Shown here: positions 11,329 to 24,155 of the stretch, piece after piece
How positions within the stretch are numbered: the first letter of the stretch is position 1
Layout: every line of letters begins with the position of its first letter
Source: Heterodera schachtii
Lineage: Eukaryota; Nematoda; Chromadorea; Rhabditida; Heteroderidae
DNA length: 64,000 nucleotides
Assembly (NCBI GenBank): GCA_023374025.1
Contig: SIJG01000034.1
Location: forward strand, 1,158,758 to 1,222,757
Direction: 5' to 3'
The notes under the pieces: model-generated
Told to the model about the DNA's origin: nothing
Databases searched by the model: none
The model's input: only the letters and a program-made list of their open reading frames with translations
Translations under genes and position numbers: made by a program

Positions 11329-12476
11329 TTGGATTTGCAATGATGTTTGGATGGACATTTTCCCATCATTTGACCGTCCTCAGCTTGGCCTTAAATTGGC
11401 ATTGCTTTCGCCACGTTTCAATGCGTTGGTGGACAAACATTTCGATGGCAAAAGCGAATTGACAATTTGGAAACGAATCGAAATTCGTCGCAAGAACAGT
11501 GTCACAACAGCGACGGCACCAGAATTATCTGTGTTTACTAATTATGCCAATTGTGTGCCATTTCCGTTGCCGGACCGTCCGTTGCCCAGCAAAATCCGTT
11601 TTAAATGCCTTCGGATTAAGTAATTAAAAAACCCACTTTTTTATTGGAATAAAACATTCATCCCATTTTCAGTTACATTGATCGCTCTGTCATCGATTTT
11701 CTTCGTGCAAATCAACAAATTTTCGACAAAAGAGGCACCGATTTAGACTTGTGGATTCCTTCATCACACACCACGTATGGCCAGCCAATTTGGGATGTTT
11801 TGGCCCGTGAAATTTGGCCTCTTTTTCGACAAACATTCGCCACGTGGGCTTTAACCGTGGTGATCATTTGGACAATTTGCGTCGTCGCATTTGGCCAACA
11901 ATTTTCACCGATTTCAACCAATTGGCTTCAATCTATTCCTGTGATTTGTTGCCCGCTGCGATTGGTGCTGATTTTGATGGGCCAAATGCAACAATTTCTG
12001 CTGGCCAAGCATTGTCCAAATGGTTGCACTCTCCGCGAAAAGATGGCCAACCCAAGCAATTGCGTTGCTCAAGTTTCAGCGAACAAGCGGACATTGATTG
12101 GGTCAACAATTTCAAGGAGGTGTGGCCACACATTTTCGACAAATCACTGATTTTGATTGCCTCTATTTTTGTTTTTCAAATTGTTTAGCATTTTCTTCGT
12201 GCCAATGCCATTTCTTCCGTCAGTTACCAAATTCTTTTTTCTGTTCATTCGTCAATATCAATTGTGCCATTTGAATTGGTGAACGAATGGACAAAGGAAA
12301 AGCTGACACTGACCAAATCAAAAGAAAATGAATGGAGCATCGGTTGGATAATGAAACGATGCAAAATTATTGGGAAGATGGCGGTGGTTCAGCAGCAGAA
12401 GAAAGATGAAAATTGGGACAACAATTGTAACAATGTGTCCATTTGCCTTTTTAATGCCAATAATTGCATTGGGTGA
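11329..12476 (+). pseudogene. F-box-like family, copy F (one-base frameshift)
   Basis: Exons are 11329-11619 (WICNDVWMDIFPSFDRPQLG...), 11673-12119 and 12189-12476. A one-base deletion near 11827 turns the expected LFATNIR segment out of frame; everything downstream, through HFLRANAISSVSY, VPFELVNEWTKEKLTL and NANNCIG-stop, continues in the next frame. The acceptor before exon 2 is present, but no upstream microexon was found. It is otherwise very similar to copy H, so the break is young or a sequence error. Confidence 0.75.
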
Positions 12477-15400
12477 GCAATAAAAAATAGCATTTGTTTA
12501 AATAATTAAATTTGCATCTAATTAAGGCCATTATCTCCGCCAGCAGCAGAAGTGGAACAAGAAGCCGGACAAAGCATCACAAAAGGGCCGTCTTCTGCTG
12601 ACAATTAGTGACGGACAAAACAACAAAAACAGTGATCAACCTTATAAGAAGAAATGAATTAATTAAGAATGACCGATTGATCATAATTCAATCAGTGATC
12701 AAATTCATTTTATGAAGAAAAACCTCTCAATTTTGGTAAATATATCGGCTGTATAAAAATGGTAAAAAAATGTACAAAAACACAAAAATTTTGAGATTTG
12801 CATAAAATAATCAGAAATCGATAAAATTAAAAAATAATTAAAAATGGTTTAAAAATTTTGAAAAATTTTTTAATAAATGCGCGATCCGTGGCCGCGGTTT
12901 ATTTCTGTGCGCGCCCCACCCCTAAAGCATGCCACAAAAAAATTGTTAAAAATCTGGTTTTTTGATCCCGAACACACTGAAATTAACGATTTGCTTATTT
13001 GTTCTCGAAAAATTGTTAGAATCGATAATGGGAGGTGGAAAATATATAATTTATATTAATACATTTTTGATCGAATAAATTGTAAAAATAACTATTTGAA
13101 GCAATTTCGCAAAATTTCCTGATTTTCGACCCTAAAATCTTATATTTTGGCCTTGATGTTCTTATTTTGAAAAATTTTCGACCCAACCCTGGCTTAACGG
13201 CACCGCCTGACCCCCATGTTTTCCAAAAAATTTCTTGGAAAAAGTACGCAAAAAAGCGTTTTTAAAAGCAAAAAAGGTCGTCACTTAATGTTGAGACTCA
13301 TATGCAAAAATCCCGGTTGACCTACCTACACCTTTTATGTGTTTATGACAGGGTTGGTATCGTCCAAAGTCGGCTTCCAAGGACGGGTATGCCGATTTGC
13401 AAGGACATAATGGGAGAAATTCATGAAATCCAAGGACATTTAAAAGAAGAGAGTCAAATTCCAAGGACGTCCTTTGCATCCAAGGACGGATACCATCCCT
13501 GGTTTATGATCTTAAAATATAAATTTAGATTAATTTCATTTAGATTTCTCGATTCCCGAGTCGAGAAATTTCTCGGATTTTTTTGGGTTTCGCTTCTCAT
13601 TATCGTTTCTCGGGGTCATTTCTCGGTCTTGGTTCTCGGTAAAAATCATTTCTCGCACATCCTAGGGCTCGTGACTGGAGAATTCGACAGTGGGCAATAT
13701 AAAATTTAAAAATAATTTAAAAGCATATAAAATAGATTTTTTCTCAAAATATTTCGAGTCAAATACTTAGCTCAAACTTATTAACAAATTTGAAAAATAA
13801 AAAACATCAAGAGCTTGCAAATTAGCAAAGTTTGTGAGAACAACAACCATATTAAGGCAGACATCGATCGTTTAATAGCCAATTCCGCTTCCTCTATTGT
13901 AGTGCTTCTCGAGAGCGAAAATTTCCCAAGATTCGAGAATGAGACTTAACCCTGAGGCCGAGACCAAAAAACCCGAGAATTTTTTCAAAAAATTTTCTTA
14001 CGATTAAAAATCTTTAAAAACATTTTTTAACAATTTTTTTTTTTGGTTCAAATAGGTATATTTTTAACAATCCAAAAACGCACAAAACAAAATATTCATG
14101 TTTATTTTCGCGATTTTTGAGTCAATTTTAAAATTTGAGTGCAATTTTTTAACACATTTTGTCCAAAAATGTCAAAATTTTTGTGGTTTTTGAGTCAATT
14201 TTTTAATAAAAATAGGGATTTTGGGTGCCTGCGGGGCTCCCGGACTTTTCGACAGCAAAAGACTTTTTGACAGTAAAACAAAAAATAATGGACTTTTCGA
14301 CGTTAAACATAAAAACATAATTCTTATTAAAATAAATTATATTGCTTGTCAATTTTACTAAATTTCTTTTAAATTAACATACTAATATGTACATATTGCT
14401 AAATAAGAATTAATAAAGATACATTTTTATCAGGGAAAAAAGTGCCAAAAAATACATGAAAACACAAAAATTCCAAAAAGCCCCCGGGGGCATAGGAAGA
14501 TTTTTTTTTAATGTTGGAAATGGTTATTTAAAATTTTAATTTATGCTAAATCGGTGTGAAATGCCCACTTTTTGGACAAAGTGTCTCCTACAAATGGTCA
14601 TAAATCCGTAATTTCTTTCGGTCATACTCTTTCTTGGAAAATGGAATAATTGATCAAAAATAATCCATCATCCATCCCGAAAAGATGAAAAAAAATTAAA
14701 TTATTATGTTTTGCAAATTTTGCTAAATGATTGATTATTTGGGTGCTAGGTCGTTCCACAAAAAAGCTCAGTGTGGGCGTTCCACAAAAAAAGCTCAATG
14801 ATTGATAAATTAATTAAATAAATTTAATGATTCAATTCACCAAATCACGGTGCCGTCCGGTTAACCCTAATGTACGGCGGGGGGTCAGGGGCGCGAGGTT
14901 GAGGGTCATCCGGCAGATGTGCCCGACCCATGTGATTTTTATCTAATTTTGATTTTTAAAATTATTTTTTTTAAAAGTTTAGCAATGGATTTGGTGTTAA
15001 AAATCTGACCTTAAAAATTTCCAATTTTTAGTGAAAACATGTTAAAAATGGTCAAAAATTCAAATTTTCCTCATTTTTCTCAAAAATTGGTTCAGAATCA
15101 CAGAAATAGAAACTTTTTTCTTCACGGGGAATTGGGGACTCCGAGCGTTGTAAAAATTTAAAAGTTAATTCAACAACGAAGGGGGGAAAAGTTTGAAAAT
15201 TTATGAAATTTTAAACAATTTTCTTAATAAAATTATTTAAAAATTCCGAAAAATTTTCGGCGGAGGGGCCTATCGGCACCGTCGGCCCCCCAAAACCACA
15301 ATTTTTCTGCAAAAAAATTGTCCCAAATAACAAAAATTGGAATTTTTTTGATTCTGTTCCACAAATGTTTTTTTGAAAAAGAGTGCCACAAAAAATGGTG

Positions 15401-16400
15401 GTCAAATTCGATTCTGAGTCGGGTTCGCAAAGAATTTCGGTTAAACGCCCTCCCCATTTCCATGTATTTTAAACCAGTGGGCTTCCACCATGAACACCAA
15501 GCCTGAAAATAAGATTTTAGGACCAAAAATAAGAATATTTTTACAATATTTTTTCAAATCAGTTATTTTTATAATTTATTCGATCAAAAATATATCAAAT
15601 TTTATATTTTGCGTCTCCCATTATCTATTTTAACAATTTTGGGGAGGAAAATGCAAATTGTAAATTTCAGTATATTCGGGATCAAAAGACCAAAAAAAAA
15701 AAAAAATTTGCGTCAGACCTTTAAAAAAATTGCTTTTTTCTACAAAATAAATTTTTTTTTCGTCGGAAATAATCAGCAAAATTAACAAACAAAAATCAGC
15801 ATCAAAATGACCAGATCATCATCATAATAATCTCAAAAACAGCCGATCATTTCTCAATTAAATTTCACTTCCGCACAGTTCGACGCCCTTTTCCACCGCT
15901 TTGACTCGCCATGGGCACAATAATTGCCTAAATTAAGTGCAAAATTTTAATTCGATGTGAACAGTTTGGAAAAAGCAAATTAGGGAATTGACTTTTTAAA
16001 TTGAAAATTTTTATTTAAAAACACCGGATTTTAAATGGGCCAACATGAATGTCAAAATAGTCGGTTTTTCCGAAGGGTCAAAACGAATGTCTCAAATCTT
16101 TGTCCAACCCTGAAAGCTGTCAAAGTCTTCTTTTTCTCAAAAAATTTTTAAATTTTTTTTTCAAAAATGGAACCCTCCATAATAGTAATGAAAAAATAAA
16201 TTTACATTATTATTTGGTAATACTGTCACCCTTTTTGAAAAAATCAATCAATTTAAATGTCATCAAAACAATTTTTTTATTATCGCTGATCAATGCTCAC
16301 TAATCCGTCATCCATTTTTGACAAATCCCGGACCCGAATTCAACAAAAAGTCCAAATTTTAAATTTTCGATTTTTGAAAAAAAAAATTTTATTTTCTTGC
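12477..16400. other. Repeat-rich intergenic
   Basis: Nearly 4 kb without a supported gene. It includes a family 3' flank at 12530-12690, an inverted copy (13030-13190) of a repeat that also occurs at 15500-15660 and 22910-23100, tandem CCAAGGAC motifs (13377-13490), tctcgg-rich simple sequence (13545-13650) and its inverse near 13900-13975, a twice-repeated CGTTCCACAAAAAAGCTCA (14752-14800), and at 15745-15900 a block repeated at 22740-22890. Confidence 0.45.
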
Positions 16401-17597
16401 TCACCCATCAATGTATTTTTTGTCGTCACTTAAAATAATGTAGACATTGTTCAAATTGTTCGACATTTTGTCCTCCCATTGAACCGGCGCGGTGTCCCCA
16501 ATTTTGCATCGTTTCATTATCCAAACGATGTGCAGTAAATTTCCGCTTGCTTTGCTCAATGTCAGCTTTTCTTGCGTTCGAACATTCACCAAGTCAAATG
16601 GCACAATGAATGGCGTCGCACGGACAGTAAATTGAATTGTGTAGCTGACGCAAGTGATGGCATTGAGAAATTTCTGTACAAATTGGAAACAAAAAATCAA
16701 ATAGCACTTTCATAATCCATTAAAATTTATAAAAAATTTTCATCTCCCAAAACGGCAAAAATCTGTCATTTTTGGCGCAAAACCGCTACAAATATTTGTT
16801 TTTCGTCCTAGCGCTCAAAATTTTGAAAAATAACATTGCAGAAAATACCCGAAGAGCAACAAAAAAAAAAAAAGCTTGCCCTCCCTGAAAATTTTTTCTG
16901 AATACGGGCCTGGCGCCGGCGCACACCCTCCTCGTAAAATCGCTGGGAAATTTTGGGCAATTGTGAAGGTTATTGGTCCCACAAAAAAAAAAAATTCAAA
17001 AAAAAAAAAAAAAATTTTTTTTAGGGATTATTTGATGCGCTGAGCACCTTTTGATTGACTTAGTTTCGAACCCCGAACTCGGATTCCGAATCCCGGACCC
17101 GAATTTGAACAAAAAGTTGAAAATTCAAATTTTCGAGTGCTGGCAATCAATCGAAATTTGTTACACAAATGTGCCACAACACCTCTTTGAAATGGTTGAC
17201 CCAATTTCGATGTTTGTCAGCAGTTTTGCAACGCAATCGCTTCGGCTGCCCGTCTTTTGTCGGCGTGTGCAACCATTCGAACAACGCTTGGCCACCACCA
17301 GCAGAAGTTGCATTAGGCGACAGCAAACCGGAATCGATCGTATGAATGTTGAGGTCGGTGAGAATTGTCGGCGAAGTGAGGCCACACAAATTGTTCAAAT
17401 GAGAAGGGTACCGAATGTACAGGCAGCGAATGTTTGTCGCAAAAATGGGCCAAATTTCACGGACAAAAACATCCCGAATTGGTCTGATGGCATCACTTTT
17501 GAATGAATAATACGCACACAAATGTAAATCGATGCCACTTCTGTCAAAAATTTGCTTGTTGGCACGGAGAAAAGCGATGACGGAGCGATCGATGTAA
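16401..17597 (-). pseudogene. F-box-like family, copy G (5'-truncated, lost acceptor)
   Basis: Minus strand: exon 3 is 17597-17183 (YIDRSVIAFLRANKQIFDRS..., AIRPIRDVFVREIWPIFATN) and the terminal exon is 16673-16401 (KFLNAITCVSYTIQF..., VPFDLVNVRTQEKLTL). Both are open. Exons 1-2 are absent upstream, and the acceptor before exon 3 reads ttttccG where sisters have ttttcaG, so the splice site is destroyed. The intron between the two exons holds the dispersed repeat shared with copy E intron 3. It is a relic despite its long open exons. Confidence 0.75.
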
Positions 17598-17817
17598 CGG
17601 AAAATTAAAACCTTTGGTCTAGGGCTTTAGGGTCACTGATCAGTGATCTCGAATCTGACATTTATTTTGACTAACAAATTCGTGATCAGGGACCCTAAAA
17701 ACTCCCGCCCGGTGCCAAATTTTCATGACCAAAAACTTTTAAAAATTTTGCAACCCAAAAGGGTTCGCCCTTTTGTTTTTACTTTTTGATAAAATTAAAA
17801 ATAGTCCACTTTATAAG

Positions 17818-18371
17818 TAGGGCTCGGATTTATAGTTTTTTCACTATTTTTTTCCTGAGCTCCCCATGGCCTGAAATGCACGAAAAACGTGTTTTTTTTC
17901 GGCTGTTGTTAAGCTACTTTTCGAGTTATTAGCAACTATTTTATAGTTTTTTATTTTTAGCAACTAAAAAAACTATAAAAATTTAAAAAAAAACTATTTT
18001 CAACTATTTTGGCGTTTTGCCCAAAATTTATTAACAAAAATGCAATAAAAACGAAAAATACACCCCTAAGAATCGACTCAATTTTTTTTTTCAAAAATAC
18101 ACCTCTGATAAATGAAAAATTTCTCAAAAATTCACCTCCAAAATTTATTTGTTTATTTTCTTGACGAGAATTTTTGATTTTGAAAATTATTTATATTCTT
18201 AATGATTTGGCAAAATATTTTTGCTTTTTGAAGAAAATTTCGATTTTACACCCCTAAATTCGGAACTTTTTAGCAACTATTTACCCATTTTTAGCAACTA
18301 TTTTGGGGGTTTTTTAGAAACTAAAAACTAATTATTTTGGCAGTTTTTAGCAACTATAAATCCGAGCCCTA
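17818..18371. mobile_element. Nonautonomous hAT-like MITE with 8-bp TSD
   Basis: The element begins TAGGGCTCGGATTTATAGTT and ends AACTATAAATCCGAGCCCTA, perfect inverted ends of about 20 bp. It is flanked on both sides by TTTATAAG (17810-17817 and 18372-18379), an 8-bp target duplication as expected for hAT transposons. The 554-bp interior is AT-rich with repeated TTTTTAGCAACTA motifs and has no coding capacity. Confidence 0.8.
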
Positions 18372-18379
18372 TTTATAAG

Positions 18380-20932
18380 TAGCGCCGAATTTTTTTTAAA
18401 GGGGACTTCCATCAGTACATAATGTTACTGTTTCTTTAGTGAAATTTAAAAATGTTTTGCATTTTCTTCAAATCTATTCACTAATTTGCTTCACATTTAG
18501 CACTTAATTTAGGCCATTGTCCCCACTGTCGAAATGTGCGGAAGTGAAAAATAATTGAGAAATGATCGACTGTTTGGATATGAGATTATTGAATGGACAA
18601 ATTGATGATCTGTTAATTATTTTTGATGCCTCATTTTTGCTCATTATTTTAATGATTCTTTTTGAAAAATTGTAAAGAGAATTTAGTCCGACCTCTTTTC
18701 CATATTTTTTGTTTTTCATTAATGACTAAGGCTCGGATTTTTAAGCGCGAAAAAACCCAAAAGCTTAAATAAGGGCAAAAAAAGCGCAAAAATAAGCATG
18801 AAAAATTCCAAATTTAGTGGTGAAATTTGTTAAAATAGCTGTTTTCTCTATGTAGATTAGTTAAAATTAAGTCAAACAATTTTATTACTGATTGCAGTTA
18901 GAAATGAAGTACATTTAGAAATTTTCAGGATTTAAGGGTCGATTTACAGGGGTGTATTTTTCCGAAATTTTTTGGGTCGATTCTTAGGAGTGTATTTTTT
19001 TGAAAATGTTTAGGTCGATTTCCGAATTTTTTTGGTCGATTCTTAGGGGGTGTATTTTTCGAAGTCAATTAATTTGCCCTGTCCCAAAACATCAAAATTC
19101 GGTAAACCCAGTCGAGTTTCGTCCGATTTCTCCAACTATAAACCGTATCTTTACTGATGAATATCCCTGTCTCAGCGGTGTGCCGCAAGGCTCAATATTG
19201 GGACCACTGTTATTTCTCATTTACATTTCGATTTACCAAAATTCTGCGATACTTAAAATGTTAAAATGAAACTATTTGCCGATGATCTTAAGGCCTATTA
19301 TGTTTTTTCAAATATTTCCTTTTTTCCACTCCAAAAGTTCATAAATAAATTTTAAAAAACCTTTACGATCTGCTTTTACTATACTAAAATCGATCAAAAC
19401 TCGTGATACGAAAATAGTTGTAAATTTGTTTAGTATTTATTGCAGACCAATTTTAGAATTTGGATCTCCAATTTTCAATCCTTATTTTAACAAGGATATA
19501 AAAAATTTGGAAAATGTCCAAAAAACTTTTTTTGAGAATAGTATTTAGACGTAACAATTTATTTGTAGGGGCGATTTTTAGGCAAATGCATAAAATTTTT
19601 GCGCACTTAACACGCACAGATAAGCACGAAAAAGGGCATTTTCCGCTTGGTTTGAGGTGCCTAGGATGACTTTTATAATCAGGGCGGCCAAGTGTGCTTA
19701 TTTCTAAGTTCTTTAATTTTTCCAAAATTTGTCCTTATTCGAAAAAACTTTAAAACAATTTAAATAATTTTTTACGTGATTTGCTACTTAAAAAATGTTA
19801 ATAAAAAAATTTTATTCGCCTATTTTAGTGCCTATTTGAGGATTTTAGTGCCTATTTTGCGATTTTTTGTGCCTAAAATTGCATCACTAATTTCTTTATT
19901 TTTGGCGTCAGGCTTTTGCGTATAAATGATATGGTTAGAGACCGCATTTTGAGGCATATTCCTTTTTTCTGCGCACTGGTTTCGATATATTAAGCATAAA
20001 AATCGCATTTTTCACTTTATTTTAGGCTTATGCGTAGACTTTTATTATGCCTTTTTTCATATTTTCCTGCCTTTTTATAATGCCTTTTTCGCGATTTTTG
20101 GTGCATTTTTAGTCGGTCTCTAGTTTTGATATAAGAAAGATTGATTGAAGTTGTAAACCAGTAAATTTTTGAAAATTTAGCCCTAGTGATCAATGATCTC
20201 GAAAATGCCTGCCTGAAAAATCAATTTTTGTTGATTATTTTGTGCATTGTGTTTTCGTACATTTTTGTCATTTTTATACATCCGATTTATTTAACGTAAA
20301 TAATGAAAATGAGCATTTGGCCGACAAAAAAATCTGTATTTAAAAAATTATTCCAATGAGAAAAAAGTTTCTATTTCTGTGATTCTGAGCCAATTTTCGG
20401 TCTCGAGCAGCACCAGAAAAATATATCCATGAAAATCGAACCAAAAGATTTTCAGAAAAATACACTCCTAAGAACCGATACTAAATTTTCAGAAAAATAT
20501 TTTTTTGTAAATATTTATTAAAAATTTCGGGATTTCTTACAAATATTTGTCCCAGCCCTCTGCTGATTAGCGATCCCGAAAATTCTGTTGAAAAATCAAT
20601 TTCTGTTGATTATTTTGTGCAAATCTCAAAATTTTTGTGTTTTCGTACATTTTTTACCATTTTTATACAGACGATTTATTTACCAAAATTGAGAGGTTTT
20701 TCTTAACAAAATGCATTTGATCACTAATGAACTATGATCGGTTGCTCATTCTCAATTAATTCGTTTCTTTTGCGGCTGATCATGGTTTTTGTTCTTTTGT
20801 CCATCACTCATTGCCAGCAGCAGACGGCCCTTTTGTGATGCTTTGTCCTGCTTTGTCTTCCACTTCTGCCGATGGCGTAGACAATGGCCTTAATTATCAC
20901 AATTTTAATTAAAGAAAATGCCTTTTAATTGC
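18380..20932. other. Intergenic with LINE remnant
   Basis: Contains an orphan family 3' flank at about 18500-18610 and the reverse-transcriptase fragment at 19080-19660. At 20640-20880 lies the 3' flank of copy H, the inverse of 12530-12760 downstream of copy F. No other gene is seen. Confidence 0.4.
19080..19660 (+). pseudogene. LINE-type reverse transcriptase remnant
   Basis: One frame reads PVEFRPISPT and, shortly after, SGVPQGSILGPLLFLIYI, the finger and palm signatures of non-LTR reverse transcriptases. A shifted frame then gives KLFADDLKAYY (the xADD active-site box), and a third gives IYCRPILEFGSPIFNPYF, the C-terminal thumb/connector motif. The blocks are too close together and lie in different frames, so the fragment carries an internal deletion and frameshifts. 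Confidence 0.7.
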
Positions 20933-22099
20933 TCACCCAATGCAATTAGAGCCACTATAAAGCCAAAATAACACAGTGTTCCAATCGTAACAATTTTCGT
21001 TTTCCCAATGGACCGCCGCGGTCTCCCCAATTTTGCATCGATTCATTGTCCAAATGTCCCATTCTTTTGCTGCCAATGTCAGCTTTTCCTTTGTCCATTC
21101 GTTCACCAATTCAAATGGCACAATTTGCATTGACGGCGCACGAATATAAAACTGAATTTCGTAACTGACAGAAGAAATGGCATTGGCACGAAGAAATTGC
21201 TAAACAATTTGAAAAACAAAAATCAGTCATTTGCCGTCGAAAATGTGTGGCCACACCTCCTTAAAATTGTTGATCCAACCAAAGTCCGCTTGTTTATCAA
21301 GATCTTTGCAACGCAATCGCTTGGGTTGGCCATCTTTTCGCGGAGAGTGCAACCATTTGGACAACGCTTGGCCAGCAGAAATTGTTACATTTTGCATATC
21401 AAGATCATCACCAATCGAATCGGGCAACAGATGACGTAACTCGATAGAATTCAAATTCAACAGATCAGTGAGAATTGTTGGCGAAGTGCGACGACGAAAA
21501 TTGTCCAAATCATCATCATCGGTAAAGTCCAAGCGGCGAATGTTTGCCGAAAAAATTGGCCAAATTTCACGAACAAAAATATCCCAAATTTGCTGCACAT
21601 CTATAGTGGATGAACAAGGAATCCACAACTGTAAATCGGTGCCTCTTTTATCGAAAATTTGATGATTGGCACGAAGAAAAGCGATGACGGAGTGATCGAT
21701 GTAACTGAAAATGGAATGAATGCTTTTATTGCCATAGCTTTGATTTTAATTACTCAATCCGAAGGCGCTTAAAACGGATTTTGCTGGGCAGCGGACGGTC
21801 CGGAAACGGAAAGTGCACAAATTTGCCATCGATCCATTCAGACAGTTTCGGTTCAGGTCCTTTGCACTTGTGAATTAGGATTCGTCTCCAAATTGTCAAT
21901 TCGCTTTTGCCTTCGAAATGTTTGTCCACCAACGCATTGAAACGTGGCGAAAGCAATGCCAATTTGAAGCCGAGTTGAGGACGGTCAAAACACGGCAAAA
22001 TGTCCATCCAAACGTCATTACAAATCCAACTGAAATAATGAAAATAAATCAGGGCAAATAAAAATTTGTGACTTTTCAAATTGCTTACCGTCGGTTCAT
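20933..22099 (-). CDS. F-box-like multigene-family protein, copy H (intact)
   Basis: Minus-strand exons are 22089-22099, 21754-22029, 21257-21704 and 20933-21199: 1002 nt, 333 residues, all GT-AG and in phase. The 11-nt first exon (MNR plus two bases) is followed by WICNDVWMDILPCFDRPQLGF and FNALVDKHFEGKSELTIW (F-box-like). Then come FPFPDRPLPSKIRF, YIDHSVIAFLRANHQIFD, IWDIFVREIWPIF, ALSKWLHSPRKDGQPKRLRC, and a terminal exon QFLRANAISSVSYEIQF... NCIG. It is the cleanest minus-strand member and the nearest relative of broken copy F. An SCF substrate-adaptor function is inferred, not shown. Confidence 0.82.
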
Positions 22100-23407
22100 T
22101 TTTGTAGCAATTAGCACAATTTGCCTTATTTGGAATGATGTCACACAACAAAGAGCAAAACAATATCAAAATACCTATTTGTGTTAGAAAAGTTTTTTCA
22201 AATGCGAGGCAAATCGAAAAAACAAACATTTTTATAGTCAGAAAATGGAAATTGATGATTATAGTTTTGCGGTATCTTTCCTGGGCTATCTACATATGTC
22301 TTTTCATCAAGAACTTGTTTTTTTCCAAATTTTTTATTATTAAAAAATTTTTTCTTTACAATTAATTCGGAGTAAAAATGTGCTGATCACGAATATGAGC
22401 TAAGATTTGCAAAATTACTGTTTTTGTCCATGTTTTTTTAATAAAGTATCGTAAAAAAATAATTCGCAGCCAAGTGGATTCGAATCCCAGACCCCCGTCA
22501 CATATCAGGGAATGGGCCAAATCGGAAAATAAAATGCGAAATGCGAAATTTGGGAAAGCATAAATACGAAGTGCTAACAAATGGAGCTTTCGAAAAGCCG
22601 AGAATTTTCTTGAGTTAGAGACCGGCCGTGACTTGACCTATTTTTAAATTTAAGAAAAAATTTTATAAATTTCTGTCTCGAGAAATTTCTAGTTTATAGA
22701 GGAGTCAGTCTAGACGCTCGGCGGGGCAAATAAATATTTTCATCGGAAAGAATCAGCGAAATTAATAAACAAAAATGAGCATCAAAATGATCAGGATCAT
22801 CCATCATCAATTTGTCCATTTAATAATCTCAAAAACAGCCGATCATTTCTCAATTATTTCACTCCCGCACAGTTTGACTCAGGGCTTCGATTGAAAATTT
22901 TCAAAATCCGAACACCGGGCCAAAAAATAAGATTTTAGGGTCAAAAATAAGAACATTTCGCAAATTGCTTCACATCACTTATTTATACAATTTCTTCGAT
23001 CAAAATGCATTAATAGTAAATTTTTCGCCTCCAGTTATCATCTTTGACGATTTTTTGGAGTAAATTAGCAAATCAAATCAGATTCTTAACAAAATTTTTG
23101 CGGCGCATTTTTACAACAAACTTTTGGGGAACGGGGGAGGGGAGTGGGTGGGTCCGGCGGTGCCGATAGGCGCAGCCGGGGAAAATATTGGAAATTTGAA
23201 TGCAATTTGTTAACAGAATTTGTCTAAAAACTGCCATATTTTGGTGATTTTTGAGCTAATTTTTAAGAAAATAAAGAATTTTTAGGGTCGGCGATGCCGA
23301 TAGGCGCCGCTGGGGAATTTTTTTTTTAATTTATAGGTAAAATAAGAATATTTATGCCATATATTTCTAAATTTATGAGTAGTTTTAAGAAATAAGAACA
23401 ATAGCTC
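22100..23407. other. Intergenic between copy H and the Polinton
   Basis: No coding exon is seen. Positions 22740-22890 repeat 15745-15900, and 22910-23100 repeat 15500-15660 (motif AAATAAGATTTTAGG). The Polinton is inserted within or beside this dispersed repeat, because AAATAAGAACA occurs on both sides of the insertion. Confidence 0.4.
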
Positions 23408-23413
23408 AAAATC
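23408..23413. repeat. Polinton target-site duplication, left
   Basis: AAAATC directly precedes the terminal AGTAGTG. The identical hexamer follows the right end at 53192-53197. A 6-bp duplication is characteristic of Polinton/Maverick integrases. Confidence 0.9.
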
Positions 23414-24048
23414 AGTAGTGTAAGACCACGATTCCCCGTACGATTCAGTACCGGACATTTCAGTCCCAGATTTTCTGACCCGTTTCAGTACCAGAGTCCT
23501 GGCACTGAAACGGCCTTTCTGGTACTCAAACGGCCATTTGTCCCCATGGTTGACCCTTTGTCCAAGTGTCGACCCTTTGTCCCATTGTCGACCTTTTGTC
23601 CATTGTCGACCTATTGTCCGTGCTGGGCCCATTTAAATTTAATTAGTCAACCCCGCGCGGAACCGAACCCAGGTTGCGCCGAAAAAAGCCCAACCCACTA
23701 ACCATTATGCCGCTGGTATGTATTCGTGCTGAGCATTTTATTTCTGATTAAATAATTCATTTCAAAATCCAATCACATGGTGTCGGGATCGAACTTTTTG
23801 CCCCCTCTCCGAAACAACTAAACACACTAACCATTAGGCCACTGATACGTATTCGTGTTGAGCATTAATTTATAACTAAATAAATCATTTAAAAATCCAA
23901 TCACATAGTGTCGGGACCGAACTTTTTACCCCCTCTCCGAAAGAACTAAACACACTAACCATTAGGCCACAGATAGACCAAATTACTTTGTGATAATTGA
24001 TGTATAAACACCATTTTAAAAATCCGTTCACCATTTCTTAGAAGAGCT
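23414..24048. repeat. Polinton left terminal inverted repeat
   Basis: Inverse of 52683-53191. It is longer than the right arm because it contains one extra copy of an approximately 125-bp module (second copy about 23886-24000). The outer 200 bp has mirrored CAGTACC/GGTACTG motifs and repeated GTCGACCxTTTGTCC units. The inner end is CCATTTCTTAGAAGAGCT. Confidence 0.85.
23651..23976 (-). other. Three tRNA-like modules in the left TIR
   Basis: On the minus strand, three segments (about 23976-23907, 23848-23779 and 23720-23651) each have a tRNA-type A box (GGCCTAATGGTTAG or GGCATAATGGTTAG) and, 40-50 nt later, a B box (GTTCGATCC, GTTCGGTCC or GGTTCGGTTCC). They resemble internal RNA polymerase III promoters. 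A complete cloverleaf was not established, so these are tRNA-like rather than tRNA genes. Confidence 0.5.
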
Positions 24049-24125
24049 AAAAATACTTTAATAATAACAAATTATTAAAAATAGATATAATTAAAGAAAA
24101 TAATACAATCAAATCTGTCGGAAAG

Positions 24126-24135
24126 TATATAAATA
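24126..24135 (+). promoter_or_regulatory. TATA box for the ATPase transcription unit
   Basis: TATATAAATA lies 21 nt before the ATPase start and just inside the left TIR. It is the only strong TATA before the tightly packed ATPase to integrase run. Confidence 0.5.
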
Positions 24136-24155
24136 AAGAAAAAAAAGTTCTATCA

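Noticed and set aside
13302..13709. 135-codon ORF
   Set aside because: It runs through CCAAGGAC and tctcgg simple repeats; the translation is an artefact of repeats.
15211..15526. Overlapping ORFs of 60-97 codons on both strands
   Set aside because: They lie in dispersed repeat sequence, with no splice context or protein-like pattern.
22470..22500. tRNA-like B box GGATTCGAATCCC
   Set aside because: The palindromic sequence occurs alone; no A box or cloverleaf partner.
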